The notes: generated from the sequence alone by a model not told the origin. Counted from the first letter of the stretch, positions 35,441-44,460 are shown. The stretch: 64,000 nucleotides of DNA from RFSX01 sp965230215 (GCA_965230215.1 CBDDKN010000002.1:62001-126000); one strand, 5' to 3'. A program made the numbers and translations.

Positions 35441-35657
35441 ACATGGTGGGACATGCGTTTTTGCAAGAAAAATGTCAGCTAGTTGTCAATTTCTATCCTG
35501 GAAGTGCTGAGTTCTTTTACTTATAGGTCTCCTTTAGTTAATTGTTCCTGATCTAATCTGAAAATTAGTCACATAGATTGCAAAAATAAATTAGAATTTA
35601 GGACCATCTGGGACATGCATTTTAAAAGAAAATCCTAATTTACACCAAACTACCCCA

Positions 35658-37175
35658 TTGGAAGATTTAATTACACTTACAAGGCTGCTGTCTGTTCAGA
35701 AAGTCAAACAGATTGAGATTATCACTGAGGATGCGGAAATGTCTCCCAAAACCAAGATGTTCTACGAGGCCATTAAAAATGGCGAGTTACAATCCGATGA
35801 AGAAGCTGCTGCTCTTTTATATGATAGCACCCCCAATCATGCTGCATACCGTAAACTCAAATACAGGCTTAAGCAGAGATTGATCAACACCCTCTTCTTC
35901 ATTGACATTCAATCCTACTCAAAATCCGAATATCAAAAAGCACATGCCAAAGCTTTAAAAAATTGGGCTGCATTTAAGATATTAATTGATAAAGGATTAA
36001 GAAAAACTGGGGTATCAATCGCAGAAAGCGTACTTCAACTAGCTAAAACAAATGACCTAATCGAATTGTCGTTATTTATCCTTAAGGATTTAAAGTATCA
36101 ATATGGAATATTCATTGAAAATGAATACAAATACAAGAAATATGAAAGTGAATATTATGAAGTAAAGAGGTTATTTGATTTAAGAGAAAAAGTCGACCAC
36201 ATCTATATAAGAATAGCTAGAATTATCTTAAAATCAAAAAGCTATTCTTTTAACGAGGAACTTAAAGAGTTTGAACAAGAACTTGAAAAGATACTTAGTC
36301 AAAACTTAATCTACAATTCGTATTACACTAGTTTTTATGCTTTCGAATCTATTTACTATATCAAACAGATTAAAAGAGATTACAAGTCACAGCTCATAAT
36401 AGTAAATAATGCTCTTGACTTTTTTCAAGAAAGAAAGAAGTTTAATATGGTTGGTTATTTCACGTTTACATTAAAAAAGGGTATGGCTTCATTATCAAAT
36501 GAGGACTTTACAAATGCTATTAGCTCATTCAATGAATGCATTGAAATAATTCCAACCAAAGGCAAAATATCGTGGCACAATATCTACAACTTTTTATTTA
36601 TCGCTCATATTTTAAAAAAGGATTACGAATCAGCTTTAGCTGTTCTTAGTACTGTCACTAATCATAAGGGACACAAAACTCTAGGAGAAAAATTTAGAGA
36701 GCCATGGTATCTAAAAGAAGCTTTTATTCACTTTCTAATACGAATTAATAAAATTGATGCTGAGTCTCTGGAAAAAAGTCCATTAAGATCATTTAGGTTA
36801 AGTAGATTTTTAAACGAGGTCAGCACCTTTTCTAAAGACAAACGAGGATATAATATCACTATCAATATCATTCAAATGTTATTCCTGATCGTTGACGAAA
36901 AATATGATCAGGTACTTGATAAACTATCCGCATTACGTCAGTACAATTTCAGATACCTGAAAAGACCGGAGTATACACGGTCCAGCAATTTTGTAAAAAT
37001 GCTGTTAAAGATCCCTGAAGGCGATTACAAGGCCTCAACCATTAGAAAGAAAGCACATAAGTATCATTTAAAATTATTGGAGTCACCCAACGACTATTCA
37101 GAACATGCCATGAGTTTAGAAATCATCCCTTACGAGCAATTGTGGGAGGAGATTCTGAGCATGTTTCCCGACTAA
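35658..37175 (+). CDS. Large helical-repeat (TPR-like) protein, tandem paralog 1
   Basis: A 505-residue cytosolic, almost all-helical protein of unknown function, with TPR-like helix pairs (for example MASLSNEDFTNAISSFNECIEI and YESALAVLSTVTN) and no HTH, signal or membrane segment that I can see. It is paralogous to the next gene along its whole length; the 17-residue block FREPWYLKEAFIHFLIR (346-362) is identical, and the C-terminus EIIPYEQLWEEIL is shared. It starts with TTG: no in-frame ATG lies between an upstream stop and residue 28, and the paralog's N-terminus aligns with residues 1-27, which supports the TTG. A+T-rich. Confidence 0.8.
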   Translation: MEDLITLTRLLSVQKVKQIEIITEDAEMSPKTKMFYEAIKNGELQSDEEAAALLYDSTPNHAAYRKLKYRLKQRLINTLFFIDIQSYSKSEYQKAHAKALKNWAAFKILIDKGLRKTGVSIAESVLQLAKTNDLIELSLFILKDLKYQYGIFIENEYKYKKYESEYYEVKRLFDLREKVDHIYIRIARIILKSKSYSFNEELKEFEQELEKILSQNLIYNSYYTSFYAFESIYYIKQIKRDYKSQLIIVNNALDFFQERKKFNMVGYFTFTLKKGMASLSNEDFTNAISSFNECIEIIPTKGKISWHNIYNFLFIAHILKKDYESALAVLSTVTNHKGHKTLGEKFREPWYLKEAFIHFLIRINKIDAESLEKSPLRSFRLSRFLNEVSTFSKDKRGYNITINIIQMLFLIVDEKYDQVLDKLSALRQYNFRYLKRPEYTRSSNFVKMLLKIPEGDYKASTIRKKAHKYHLKLLESPNDYSEHAMSLEIIPYEQLWEEILSMFPD

Positions 37176-37184
37176 ACCATCATC

Positions 37185-37219
37185 AAAAAAAGGGGGACAC
37201 AGATCATTATCTGTGCCCC
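37185..37219 (-). terminator. Intrinsic terminator between the two paralogs, minus-strand polarity
   Basis: Read leftward: CCCC stem partner GGGG (37219-37216), GTGTCTA-side arm ATCTGTG/CACAGAT with one bulged base, four-base loop, then C and seven T (37191-37185). The eleven-pair stem has its U-tract only on the minus strand; on the plus strand TCCATAAGG follows. It may still slow plus-strand transcription after the stop at 37175. Confidence 0.7.
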
Positions 37220-37405
37220 TCCATAAGGAAGTAAATGTTGCCTATAATTGACTAATGTATATGCAATTTAGGTTAAATAAGTACGATTATAAATCAAAAA
37301 TAATCACAAGTGAAACACTAATTTTTCACTAAAATTGATCATAATTCATACTTATATATCTCATTTTCAGTATTTTAAGTAATCATTAGTCTAAAAATAT
37401 TTATA

Positions 37406-38917
37406 ATGAATATTCTAGATCTTCGTGATTTTTCCAATTTAGTCAATAGAATTGATCAAAGATTTGGTGATTTACTAAAAGATGGAAATACAAAGTTCTA
37501 TGAGTTTTACAATTCATTACTAGAAAGTAAGAACAAGAATATTGAAAAGATTAATGAAGAGTATTTGAACCGATATGACCAAAATAGCTATCGTACTTTC
37601 AAAAGCAGGTATGCTTCATTTTTAATTAGGCATTTATGTAAAATCGATTTTCCAAATTCCAATGATGGATCTCAATACCAAAAGCACCAAGCTGAGACTA
37701 TTAAAGGCTTGTCACTCTATTACCAATTAAGAAGCATCGGTAATACCAATATTTCAATACTCATATTAGAAAAATATTACTTGATTTCAAAAAAACATGA
37801 CCTAACTTTTTTGCAACTCAAAATACTAATTGAGTTAGTTAAGAAGTACGGACTTTTTCATTTCAATAAATACAAATACAATAAATATAAAAAGGAACTA
37901 TCTGATATATTACCTGTATCAAATCTGAGAGCAAAAGTTGAATTGTACTACAGTGAACTAGGAAGATATCTTGTAGCATCAAAGAGTTATCAAAACAACA
38001 AACAAATTCAAAACTATAAGAAAGAGCTTCAGAATATCCTTAAAAATAAACTAATCTATAGATCATACTTTGCTACATACTATCTATACCAATGCCTATA
38101 TATCATTTTACATATTGAGAAAAATACACTTGGCCAAATTCATTTAATAAAGAGCGCTTTAGAGTACTTTTCCTCAAAACCTATTATATCCAACATCACA
38201 TTATTCTCTCTTAATCAGCAATTAGCTATTTCTCTAATTAGTTTACATCGCTATAATGAGTCCATTAAATATTTAGATTCTGCTTCTTCTCTTGTAAAGA
38301 GTCAAAGAACCATTTCATGGCACAATACTCAACAGTATTATTTTCTAATATATATTTTGACTGAAAATTATGAAAATGCCTTATCTATTGTCTATAATAT
38401 ACAACAAGTCAACTATGTGAAATTTATCTCCAACGCCTTCAGAGAACCTTGGTATCTGAAAGAAGCTTTTATCCACTTTCTTATAAGAACAGGTAAAATA
38501 AATCCCCAGGATTTTCCTGATATCAAACTTCGCATGTTTAGGCTCAACAGATTTCTCAATGAAGTTCCCGTTTACTCCAAGGACAAAAAAGGCATCAATA
38601 TCACCATCAATATTATCCAAATTCTCTTCCTCCTTAGCGATAAGAAATATGATACTGTCATAGATAAATTAAACTCTCTCAAGCAGTACAATCACAGATA
38701 CCTCAGAAAGTCACAATACATAAGATCCAATTGCTTCATCAAAATGTTGCTCACCATACCCGTTGGCCATTTCAACAAAAAACTGGTACAAACTCGCGCT
38801 GATAAATACTATCAAAAATTACTGCTCAATCCAATGGACTATTCAGAGCAATCATTAAATATCGAAATCATCCCCTATGAAAGACTTTGGGAAGAAGTAT
38901 TATCCATATTAGAATAA
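37406..38917 (+). CDS. Large helical-repeat (TPR-like) protein, tandem paralog 2
   Basis: A 503-residue all-helical protein, ATG start, paralogous to the previous gene (identical block at 345-361; common C-terminus EIIPYERLWEEVLS). The N-terminal two thirds have diverged strongly and are very A+T-rich: only 11 of the 60 bases at 37741-37800 are G or C. Rich in Tyr, Lys, Asn and Ile. No membrane helix, signal or catalytic motif. A duplication followed by fast divergence, or arrival by transfer, would explain this. It may bind a peptide or RNA in its superhelix; that is a guess. Confidence 0.8.
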   Translation: MNILDLRDFSNLVNRIDQRFGDLLKDGNTKFYEFYNSLLESKNKNIEKINEEYLNRYDQNSYRTFKSRYASFLIRHLCKIDFPNSNDGSQYQKHQAETIKGLSLYYQLRSIGNTNISILILEKYYLISKKHDLTFLQLKILIELVKKYGLFHFNKYKYNKYKKELSDILPVSNLRAKVELYYSELGRYLVASKSYQNNKQIQNYKKELQNILKNKLIYRSYFATYYLYQCLYIILHIEKNTLGQIHLIKSALEYFSSKPIISNITLFSLNQQLAISLISLHRYNESIKYLDSASSLVKSQRTISWHNTQQYYFLIYILTENYENALSIVYNIQQVNYVKFISNAFREPWYLKEAFIHFLIRTGKINPQDFPDIKLRMFRLNRFLNEVPVYSKDKKGINITINIIQILFLLSDKKYDTVIDKLNSLKQYNHRYLRKSQYIRSNCFIKMLLTIPVGHFNKKLVQTRADKYYQKLLLNPMDYSEQSLNIEIIPYERLWEEVLSILE

Positions 38918-38921
38918 ATAG

Positions 38922-39605
38922 CTAGCTAAGAAAGGTCTTAATCTTTTCCAGATCATCTTTGATCTGTTCGCTTACAATGTGATAAGCCTGGTAGAATCTG
39001 GTCTTTGTTTCTTCAACTTTGGCCTTGGCGCCATCCACTGAAGATTTCATACTCTCAAGCTGATTGCGCTGAGCTTCGATTTCCTGCTCAAGCTTTTTGA
39101 TCATGGCCTTCTTCTCCTCTATACCAGCTTCCTTCTGCTGAATCTCTTTACTTCTCGCAGTTACCTGTCGAGAAATCTGGTTTTTGAAAGCCTCAATGAA
39201 TTTATTTTCCTCTTTGGCAAGAATGCTCAGATAATGCTCCGCACTGGCAATTAGCTCTGTTTTACTTGCTCCCATTGTTTTGGCAACGGCTAAGGCAGAT
39301 GTAAACTTGGTTTTCTCATCCATCTCAACCTTATTCAGATTCTGCAGCGCCTGCTTGTATTCTAAATAATCGAAGCCCTCAAGATTATTTTCCTCAATAG
39401 CGCCCAATAATCTGTTAACAAACTTCTCATCCAGTTTGCTGTTATCAACACTCCCCTTTTCAAACTGTGGTTTCTCAAAACTCTGATCCACAGTTCCTTC
39501 ATTGGAGGATGAGGAAGACTCATCAGATTTGATATTCGTCTTATCAGATCCTGAAGATTGATTTTCTTCCTCTATTATGAATAGTGACTTAAGTTTTTTA
39601 AACAT
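38922..39605 (-). CDS. Coiled-coil protein of unknown function
   Basis: The ATG at 39605 (MFKKLKSLFIIEEE) gives 227 residues; a longer frame to 39707 would overlap the divergent thioesterase start. An acidic/Ser-rich N-terminal linker (about 15-50) is followed by a helical domain and a C-terminal coiled coil (about 125-220, KAMIKKLEQEIEAQRNQLESMK). No signal peptide. It resembles cytosolic scaffold proteins; no family recognised. It ends four bases from the preceding helical-repeat gene, convergent. Confidence 0.72.
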   Translation of the reverse strand: MFKKLKSLFIIEEENQSSGSDKTNIKSDESSSSSNEGTVDQSFEKPQFEKGSVDNSKLDEKFVNRLLGAIEENNLEGFDYLEYKQALQNLNKVEMDEKTKFTSALAVAKTMGASKTELIASAEHYLSILAKEENKFIEAFKNQISRQVTARSKEIQQKEAGIEEKKAMIKKLEQEIEAQRNQLESMKSSVDGAKAKVEETKTRFYQAYHIVSEQIKDDLEKIKTFLS

Positions 39606-39691
39606 TGGAATAAGCTGTTCTGCTAAATTACAAATACAAGTTATATTAATGCAAGCAATTAAATAATACCTTAGCGATACAAGCTCGAAAC

Positions 39692-40108
39692 ATGTATTCC
39701 TATTCACATCATAAACGTGTGCGATATGCCGAAACCGATAAAATGGGCTATCTCTATTATGGTCACTACGCCAAATACTATGAAATCGGACGTGTAGAGA
39801 CCATCAGGTCATTGGGCATGTCCTACAAGTCCATGGAGGATGATCATGGAATCATGTTGCCCGTCTTGCATCTGGAAAGCAGGTTTTTAAAACCAGCATA
39901 CTATGATGAATCGATTGAGATAAAATCTATTCTCAATGAAATGCCTAACAAAATGATCACCTTTGATCATGAGTTATACAATGAAAAACAAGAATTGATC
40001 AACACAGCAAGGGTCAAGCTATTCTTCGTTGACATGAATAAGAACGCCAGAATATCGTGCCCGGAATTTTTGAAGAATAAACTGTCACCATTTTTTAATC
40101 AATTATGA
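39692..40108 (+). CDS. Acyl-CoA thioesterase, YbgC/FadM hot-dog family
   Basis: Hydrolyses acyl-CoA thioesters. 138 residues with the 4-hydroxybenzoyl-CoA-thioesterase signature VRYAETDKMGYLYYGHYAKYYE (key parts), catalytic Asp16, and the following strand RLKPAYYDESIEIKS-type block. Cytosolic. Its stop overlaps the start of the BrkB gene by four bases, so the two are co-translated. Substrate chain length unknown. Confidence 0.92.
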   Translation: MYSYSHHKRVRYAETDKMGYLYYGHYAKYYEIGRVETIRSLGMSYKSMEDDHGIMLPVLHLESRFLKPAYYDESIEIKSILNEMPNKMITFDHELYNEKQELINTARVKLFFVDMNKNARISCPEFLKNKLSPFFNQL

Positions 40109-41043
40109 TGAAACTGATAAAAATCAGATTGGTCAGGGAGGTAATTCGTTTTACCAAAAAATACTCTCTACCTGGTTTTTCAGGAGTGCCGGTTTACTAT
40201 GTCATCGGCTTTATTTATAAAGAAGCCATGCGCGACGATATCGTCACCAGGGCCAATTCAATTGCATTCAACTTCTTCCTAAGCTTATTTCCAGCAATTA
40301 TTTTCTTGTTTACGCTACTTCCATTGATTCCCATTACAGCAGATTATATCAGCATATTTCAGCAATCCACGAAAGACTTTCTTCCACAGCAAGCACATAA
40401 TTATCTGTTTGAGACGATCGAAGGTGTTGCATCCATCAAAAGGGGTGGACTGCAATCGGTCAGTTTCTTATTTGCAGTCATATTCTCGAGCTCAGGCATG
40501 CTTGCCCTCATGTATGGCTTTAACAAAAGTTATGAGCGTGTATTCAAGCATCGCAGCTATGTCAAGAACAGATTGGTAGCCATTTTCCTTACCATGATGA
40601 TCGGCTCGATTTTTCTATGTTCTACCTTCCTAATCATTTTTGGAAAGCCTGTTATTGAGTTTCTTCTCACAAAACTTAACCTGACGGGATACTCAGCTGA
40701 TGTCTTTCAGATCTCCAAGTGGATATTCTCATTCAGCATCGTATATCTGGGCATTACAGTGATCTATCGATATGGCTCTGCCATGAGGGAAAAAATCAAG
40801 TGGATCAACACAGGTGCCTTATTAGCTACTCTACTTTCAATTTTGTCTTCGCTCATATTCTCATTTTTCATCAACAACTTTGGCCGCTATAATGAGATCT
40901 ATGGATCTATTGGCGCCCTACTCGTGCTATTGTTGTGGGTACAGATCAATGCTTTTGTGGTACTTGTCGGCTTCGAATTGAATGCGGGCATTGCAGTTAA
41001 TAAAGCCGAACTATTCAGCGATACAGCCAAGAAGGAAGCCTAA
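40105..41043 (+). CDS. YihY/BrkB-family inner-membrane protein
   Basis: A 312-residue integral membrane protein with about six helices and the family blocks RANSIAFNFFLSLFPAIIFLFTLLP, SSGMLALMYGFNKSYE, YRYGSAMREKIKWINTGALLAT and NNFGRYNEIYGSIGALLVLLLW (fragments). Members have been linked to envelope or transport roles, but no clear function is proven. Overlaps the thioesterase by four bases and the convergent folC by four. Confidence 0.92.
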   Translation: MMKLIKIRLVREVIRFTKKYSLPGFSGVPVYYVIGFIYKEAMRDDIVTRANSIAFNFFLSLFPAIIFLFTLLPLIPITADYISIFQQSTKDFLPQQAHNYLFETIEGVASIKRGGLQSVSFLFAVIFSSSGMLALMYGFNKSYERVFKHRSYVKNRLVAIFLTMMIGSIFLCSTFLIIFGKPVIEFLLTKLNLTGYSADVFQISKWIFSFSIVYLGITVIYRYGSAMREKIKWINTGALLATLLSILSSLIFSFFINNFGRYNEIYGSIGALLVLLLWVQINAFVVLVGFELNAGIAVNKAELFSDTAKKEA

Positions 41044-42272
41044 ACCACTTCGGCTACAGTAAATATACTCCCACAGACAAGAATGAGGTCTTTTGTATCA
41101 GCAATGGTCTTCGCTGCAGCCAGGGCTTTTCTAACCGAAATATAGCTGCGGCCATTCAAGTCAAATGAAGCAGCGCTCTCCTTAAGCTTATGCTTATCCA
41201 ACGCCCTTGGAATCCTGGCCTGACTAAAATAGTATTTGGCTGATTTGGGAAATAAGTCCAGCACATTGTTGAGATCTTTGTCATTAACAACCGCCATAAC
41301 AATATGCAGTTGTTTGTATTTTTCTTTTGCTGCTTGCTCAAATAACGCATTGATGCCTTCCTTGTTATGCGCACTGTCTAAAATGATTTTCGGCCTGTGG
41401 CTAACAATTTGATAACGTCCCATAAATCCCCATTTGCGCATAGATTTGGCTAGCGGGATGGATTCCAGCTTCTTCAACAGATTGGGAGAAAGCAGCTTAT
41501 GTAAAGTATAGTAAGAAGAATAAAGATTCTCATATTGATACTCGGGAAACTGGACTGACAGCTTTTCAAGATATCTCTTGCGCGGCAATGCATCTGCAAA
41601 CGCAATGGCAGCGTTCATCTGCTTGGCCTTCTCAAGAAATACAGATTTGGTCTCTTTCTGTGTCTTGCCAATGATTACCGGAACTTCTTTCTTTATAATA
41701 CCAGCCTTTTCCCCTGCAATTTTCTCAAGGGTATTTCCAAGAAAGGCCATATGGTCATATCCGATATTGGTAATAAGTGAGACAGCAGGTTGTATGATAT
41801 TGGTGGAGTCTAATCTCCCACCAAGACCGGTTTCTATAACAGCAATATCCACTTTCTGATCTCTGAAATAACTGAATGCCATCGCAACCGTAATCTCAAA
41901 AAAAGATGGTCTTTTCTCTGAATCAAATACCCCTTTGGATCTTAATTGTTCCACAAAGCGAATGACATATTGCTTTGAAATCATTTTAGTGCCAACCCTT
42001 ATCCTCTCCCTGTAATCTCTATAGTGAGGTGACGTGTACAGTCCAACTTTATAACCCAATTCATGAAGTGAGGCGGCCAACATAAAGCAAGTCGAGCCTT
42101 TTCCGTTGGTTCCTGCCACGTGAATACAATTTAACACTGATTCAGGATGATCCAGCTGAGAAGCCAGCCATTGAATGTTTCCGAGGTCTTTTTTGAATGC
42201 TTTTGCACCAATACGTTGAAACATTGGCAGTTGAGAAAACAAAAATGATTCGATTTGTTTATACCTTGTCAT
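41040..42272 (-). CDS. folC: Folylpolyglutamate/dihydrofolate synthase
   Basis: Adds glutamate to folates and, in most bacteria, to dihydropteroate. 410 residues with P-loop HVAGTNGKGST (about 51-61), LYTSPHYRDYRERI, ETGLGGRLDSTN, TNIGYDHMAFLG and the C-terminal LDSAHNKEG. Mur-ligase fold, cytosolic, normal length. Ends four bases inside the convergent BrkB gene; divergent from the lycopene cyclase. Confidence 0.95.
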   Translation of the reverse strand: MTRYKQIESFLFSQLPMFQRIGAKAFKKDLGNIQWLASQLDHPESVLNCIHVAGTNGKGSTCFMLAASLHELGYKVGLYTSPHYRDYRERIRVGTKMISKQYVIRFVEQLRSKGVFDSEKRPSFFEITVAMAFSYFRDQKVDIAVIETGLGGRLDSTNIIQPAVSLITNIGYDHMAFLGNTLEKIAGEKAGIIKKEVPVIIGKTQKETKSVFLEKAKQMNAAIAFADALPRKRYLEKLSVQFPEYQYENLYSSYYTLHKLLSPNLLKKLESIPLAKSMRKWGFMGRYQIVSHRPKIILDSAHNKEGINALFEQAAKEKYKQLHIVMAVVNDKDLNNVLDLFPKSAKYYFSQARIPRALDKHKLKESAASFDLNGRSYISVRKALAAAKTIADTKDLILVCGSIFTVAEVV

Positions 42273-42337
42273 CAGTTTTTATCATCTGAAAAGCGAATTA
42301 AACAAATTCGTAATAAAAAACGGCAGTATCCCATAAT

Positions 42338-43486
42338 TTGTCTCTAGCTAATAAATACGATTTCATCTTTGCTGGCTCTGGCCTGGCAGGCTTAAGCCTG
42401 GCCTACAAGCTTAAACAACATCCAGATTTGGGGCATCTCAGGATTCTTATGATAGATCCACAGAAAAAGGATAAAAATGATCGAACCTGGTGTTTCTGGA
42501 GCAAGGAGCAGGATTTCTTTGATGACATCCTATTCAAAAAATGGAACCAAATCATATTCGCCAGCAGCGATTTTGAAAAGAAGTATGAGATATCCCCATA
42601 CAGCTATAAAATGCTTCGGGGTATCGACTTCTATAATAAGGTAGTGCCATTCCTTCAAGACGATCCACTTACAGAATTCATCCATTATCCTATTGATAGC
42701 ATACATAGCGAGGGAAACCTTGTCAAAGTAAATGCTGGAGGCCAGGAATATGAGGCGGAGTTTGTTTTTAAAAGCTACTATGACAAAATAGATTTCAGTA
42801 AGGACCATTTTGTATGGCAACATTTCAAAGGGCTGATCATTGAGACTGAAGATGCCACCTTCGATCCGGACACGGCCACATTCATGGACTTCAGGGTGGA
42901 TCAGGAGGACGAAACCAGGTTCTTTTACGTCCTGCCATTTTCAGAGAAAAAGGCATTGGTGGAAATAGCTATCTTTTCAGGTGATATCCCCGACTCAGAA
43001 TTCTATGACGGTTTCATCCAGGATTATATAGAAAAACAATTAAAAATCAAGTCTTATAAAATTGAAGAAACAGAGCTGGGTGCCATCCCAATGACGACCC
43101 ATGACTTCCAAAGCAAAAGACAAGATAGAGTCATACAAATAGGCACTGGTGGAGGCTCCGTTAAAGCATCATCGGGATATGCTTTCAAACGTATTCAGGA
43201 TGAAACAGATAACTTAGTTCAATTTGTTATAAACAGAAACCTTAAAGATTACAGGTTTAAAACCAACAGGTTCCATTTTTACGATCGCATACTGCTCAAT
43301 GCCATTTTGAGTCACAAAACCAGTGGAGAAAAGGTGTTTGATTCCCTCTTCAAAAAACTAAGCCCTCAAACTATTTTTAAATTTCTTGATGAGCAAGGCA
43401 GTGTACTGCATGACTTTAAAATATTCAGTGCACCTCCGACTATACCCTTCTTCAGAGCCTTTGTTGAAGAACTGGTCAAAAAATAA
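42338..43486 (+). CDS. crtY: Lycopene cyclase
   Basis: FAD-dependent enzyme that cyclises the ends of lycopene to beta-carotene. 382 residues: dinucleotide motif IFAGSGLAGLSLAYKL near the N-terminus, the family block DRTWCFW, VWQHFKGLIIE, FMDFRVDQ, FYVLPFS and GAIPM, and GTGGGSVKASSGYAF near the C-terminal third. It starts with TTG at 42338: no ATG lies between the divergent folC and the FAD motif. No other carotenoid gene is adjacent, so the pathway must be completed elsewhere. Implies a pigmented organism. Confidence 0.92.
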   Translation: MSLANKYDFIFAGSGLAGLSLAYKLKQHPDLGHLRILMIDPQKKDKNDRTWCFWSKEQDFFDDILFKKWNQIIFASSDFEKKYEISPYSYKMLRGIDFYNKVVPFLQDDPLTEFIHYPIDSIHSEGNLVKVNAGGQEYEAEFVFKSYYDKIDFSKDHFVWQHFKGLIIETEDATFDPDTATFMDFRVDQEDETRFFYVLPFSEKKALVEIAIFSGDIPDSEFYDGFIQDYIEKQLKIKSYKIEETELGAIPMTTHDFQSKRQDRVIQIGTGGGSVKASSGYAFKRIQDETDNLVQFVINRNLKDYRFKTNRFHFYDRILLNAILSHKTSGEKVFDSLFKKLSPQTIFKFLDEQGSVLHDFKIFSAPPTIPFFRAFVEELVKK

Positions 43487-43488
43487 AT

Positions 43489-44457
43489 CTAATCCAAATC
43501 TATCTCCGTATTAAGGACATCTGATTTTTCAAAAGAAAGGGCCAACTGCATGGCCTTTAAGGCTGCGTCTGGCTTTAACATATTTTTTTCTTTACCAAGA
43601 ATACAATTGGTAAAGTGATGCATCTGTAGGTATTCGGGGAATTGAAATTCGAAAGGCTTTTGAGCAGTAATAGTTTCTACCCTTCCGTCATGATGATAGA
43701 TGCTTATCAAATTCCTATTATAAGAAGATATAGAGATACGTGCTTTTTCAAACTGAACAGTAAGCATTCCAGCTGGCTTATCAGCTTTAGATGCAATAGT
43801 AAATGACCAAATTTCTTTACCGCCCGAAATGGCATGGGCAACTTTAGAGTTCTTATAATCTGTTACATTTACCTTTTCAACATTCCTGTCATCCAACAAT
43901 CTACACAATTCAATTTCATCAAGTATACAATCAAGATACTTGCTTCCGGAAGGCATGGCGTATGATTTTCCCATACTTTGTACAAAACCATCATCTACTT
44001 TGATCCACTCAATCGAACCCAGAGAATTCCCATCCCTTAATTCTATAATTTTGTTAAGCTCAGGCATGGACTTTACCGTGGAGGCGCACATTACAGTCTG
44101 ACTTGGGTGTGAATCAGCAGTCTTCCATACGGTATGCGCATCATCATAATTCAACGCCATTGGATTCATTAGAAAGACGTGCTTCCCCTTGTCAATAGCC
44201 TGTATAGCCTGATCTGCTCTGAATCTCGGATCTGATAGTATAAAGAGGGCATCGACATCATGATTCTCAATCAGTGCCTTCTCATCACTGTATACATATT
44301 CTAGGGAGAGGTCGTTCTTCGCGTATAACAGCTCTTTCTGAGAACGACCATATGCGGCAATAAGGTTCAAGTTCTTGACATGATCATTAATAAGGCTTGC
44401 AACCTTTGATCCAAGATCCTCAAGACCAATTATGCCTGCTTTTACATTATACAACAT
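43489..44457 (-). CDS. Gfo/Idh/MocA-like protein lacking the catalytic lysine
   Basis: A 322-residue two-domain protein of the Gfo/Idh/MocA fold (Rossmann about 1-125, then the beta-sheet domain). The family motif EKP after GKHVF is replaced by MNP (residues 97-99), so the catalytic Lys is Asn98, and the usual DxGxH is DCILDE without His. The dinucleotide loop is a degenerate GLEDLG. Together these suggest a non-catalytic or altered-function member. It starts four bases after lipA on the same strand and is probably co-transcribed with it. A third of its surface looks normal for the fold. Confidence 0.82.
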   Translation of the reverse strand: MLYNVKAGIIGLEDLGSKVASLINDHVKNLNLIAAYGRSQKELLYAKNDLSLEYVYSDEKALIENHDVDALFILSDPRFRADQAIQAIDKGKHVFLMNPMALNYDDAHTVWKTADSHPSQTVMCASTVKSMPELNKIIELRDGNSLGSIEWIKVDDGFVQSMGKSYAMPSGSKYLDCILDEIELCRLLDDRNVEKVNVTDYKNSKVAHAISGGKEIWSFTIASKADKPAGMLTVQFEKARISISSYNRNLISIYHHDGRVETITAQKPFEFQFPEYLQMHHFTNCILGKEKNMLKPDAALKAMQLALSFEKSDVLNTEIDLD

Positions 44458-44460
44458 ACA

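Larger units (their letters stand above)
35224..35618. repeat. Three direct copies of GGGACATGC
   Basis: Exact copies start at 35224, 35448 and 35610, spaced 224 and 162 bases, all in the same orientation and all in this spacer. Each is followed on the plus strand by an A- or T-rich stretch (CAAAAAA, CGTTTTT, CATTTT). The first abuts the U-tract of the peptide gene's terminator. They may be binding sites of one regulator acting on the small minus-strand transcripts or on the gene at 35658. Confidence 0.55.
34892..35657. other. 766-base spacer with peptide gene, RNA candidate and repeats
   Basis: A long spacer between the divergent ABC operon and the helical-repeat genes. It holds a 13-base palindrome ACTGTA-A-TACAGT (34967-34979), two minus-strand intrinsic terminators, a structured RNA candidate, a 21-codon reading frame, a 15-base palindrome (35426-35440) and three GGGACATGC copies. 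No large gene fits on either strand, and I found no clear -33/-7 pair on the plus strand for the gene at 35658. Confidence 0.7.

Noticed and set aside
37261..37332. 23-codon frame (MQFRLNKYDY...) before the second helical-repeat gene, considered as a partner peptide
   Set aside because: No amphipathic pattern, no terminator on its strand and no similarity to the peptide at 35293. Kept only as a weak possibility.
35658..38917. Helical-repeat pair as RRNPP-type transcription factors
   Set aside because: No helix-turn-helix domain is visible at either N-terminus, so a direct match to Rap/PlcR/NprR-type regulators is not supported, though a Rap-like domain-only protein remains possible.
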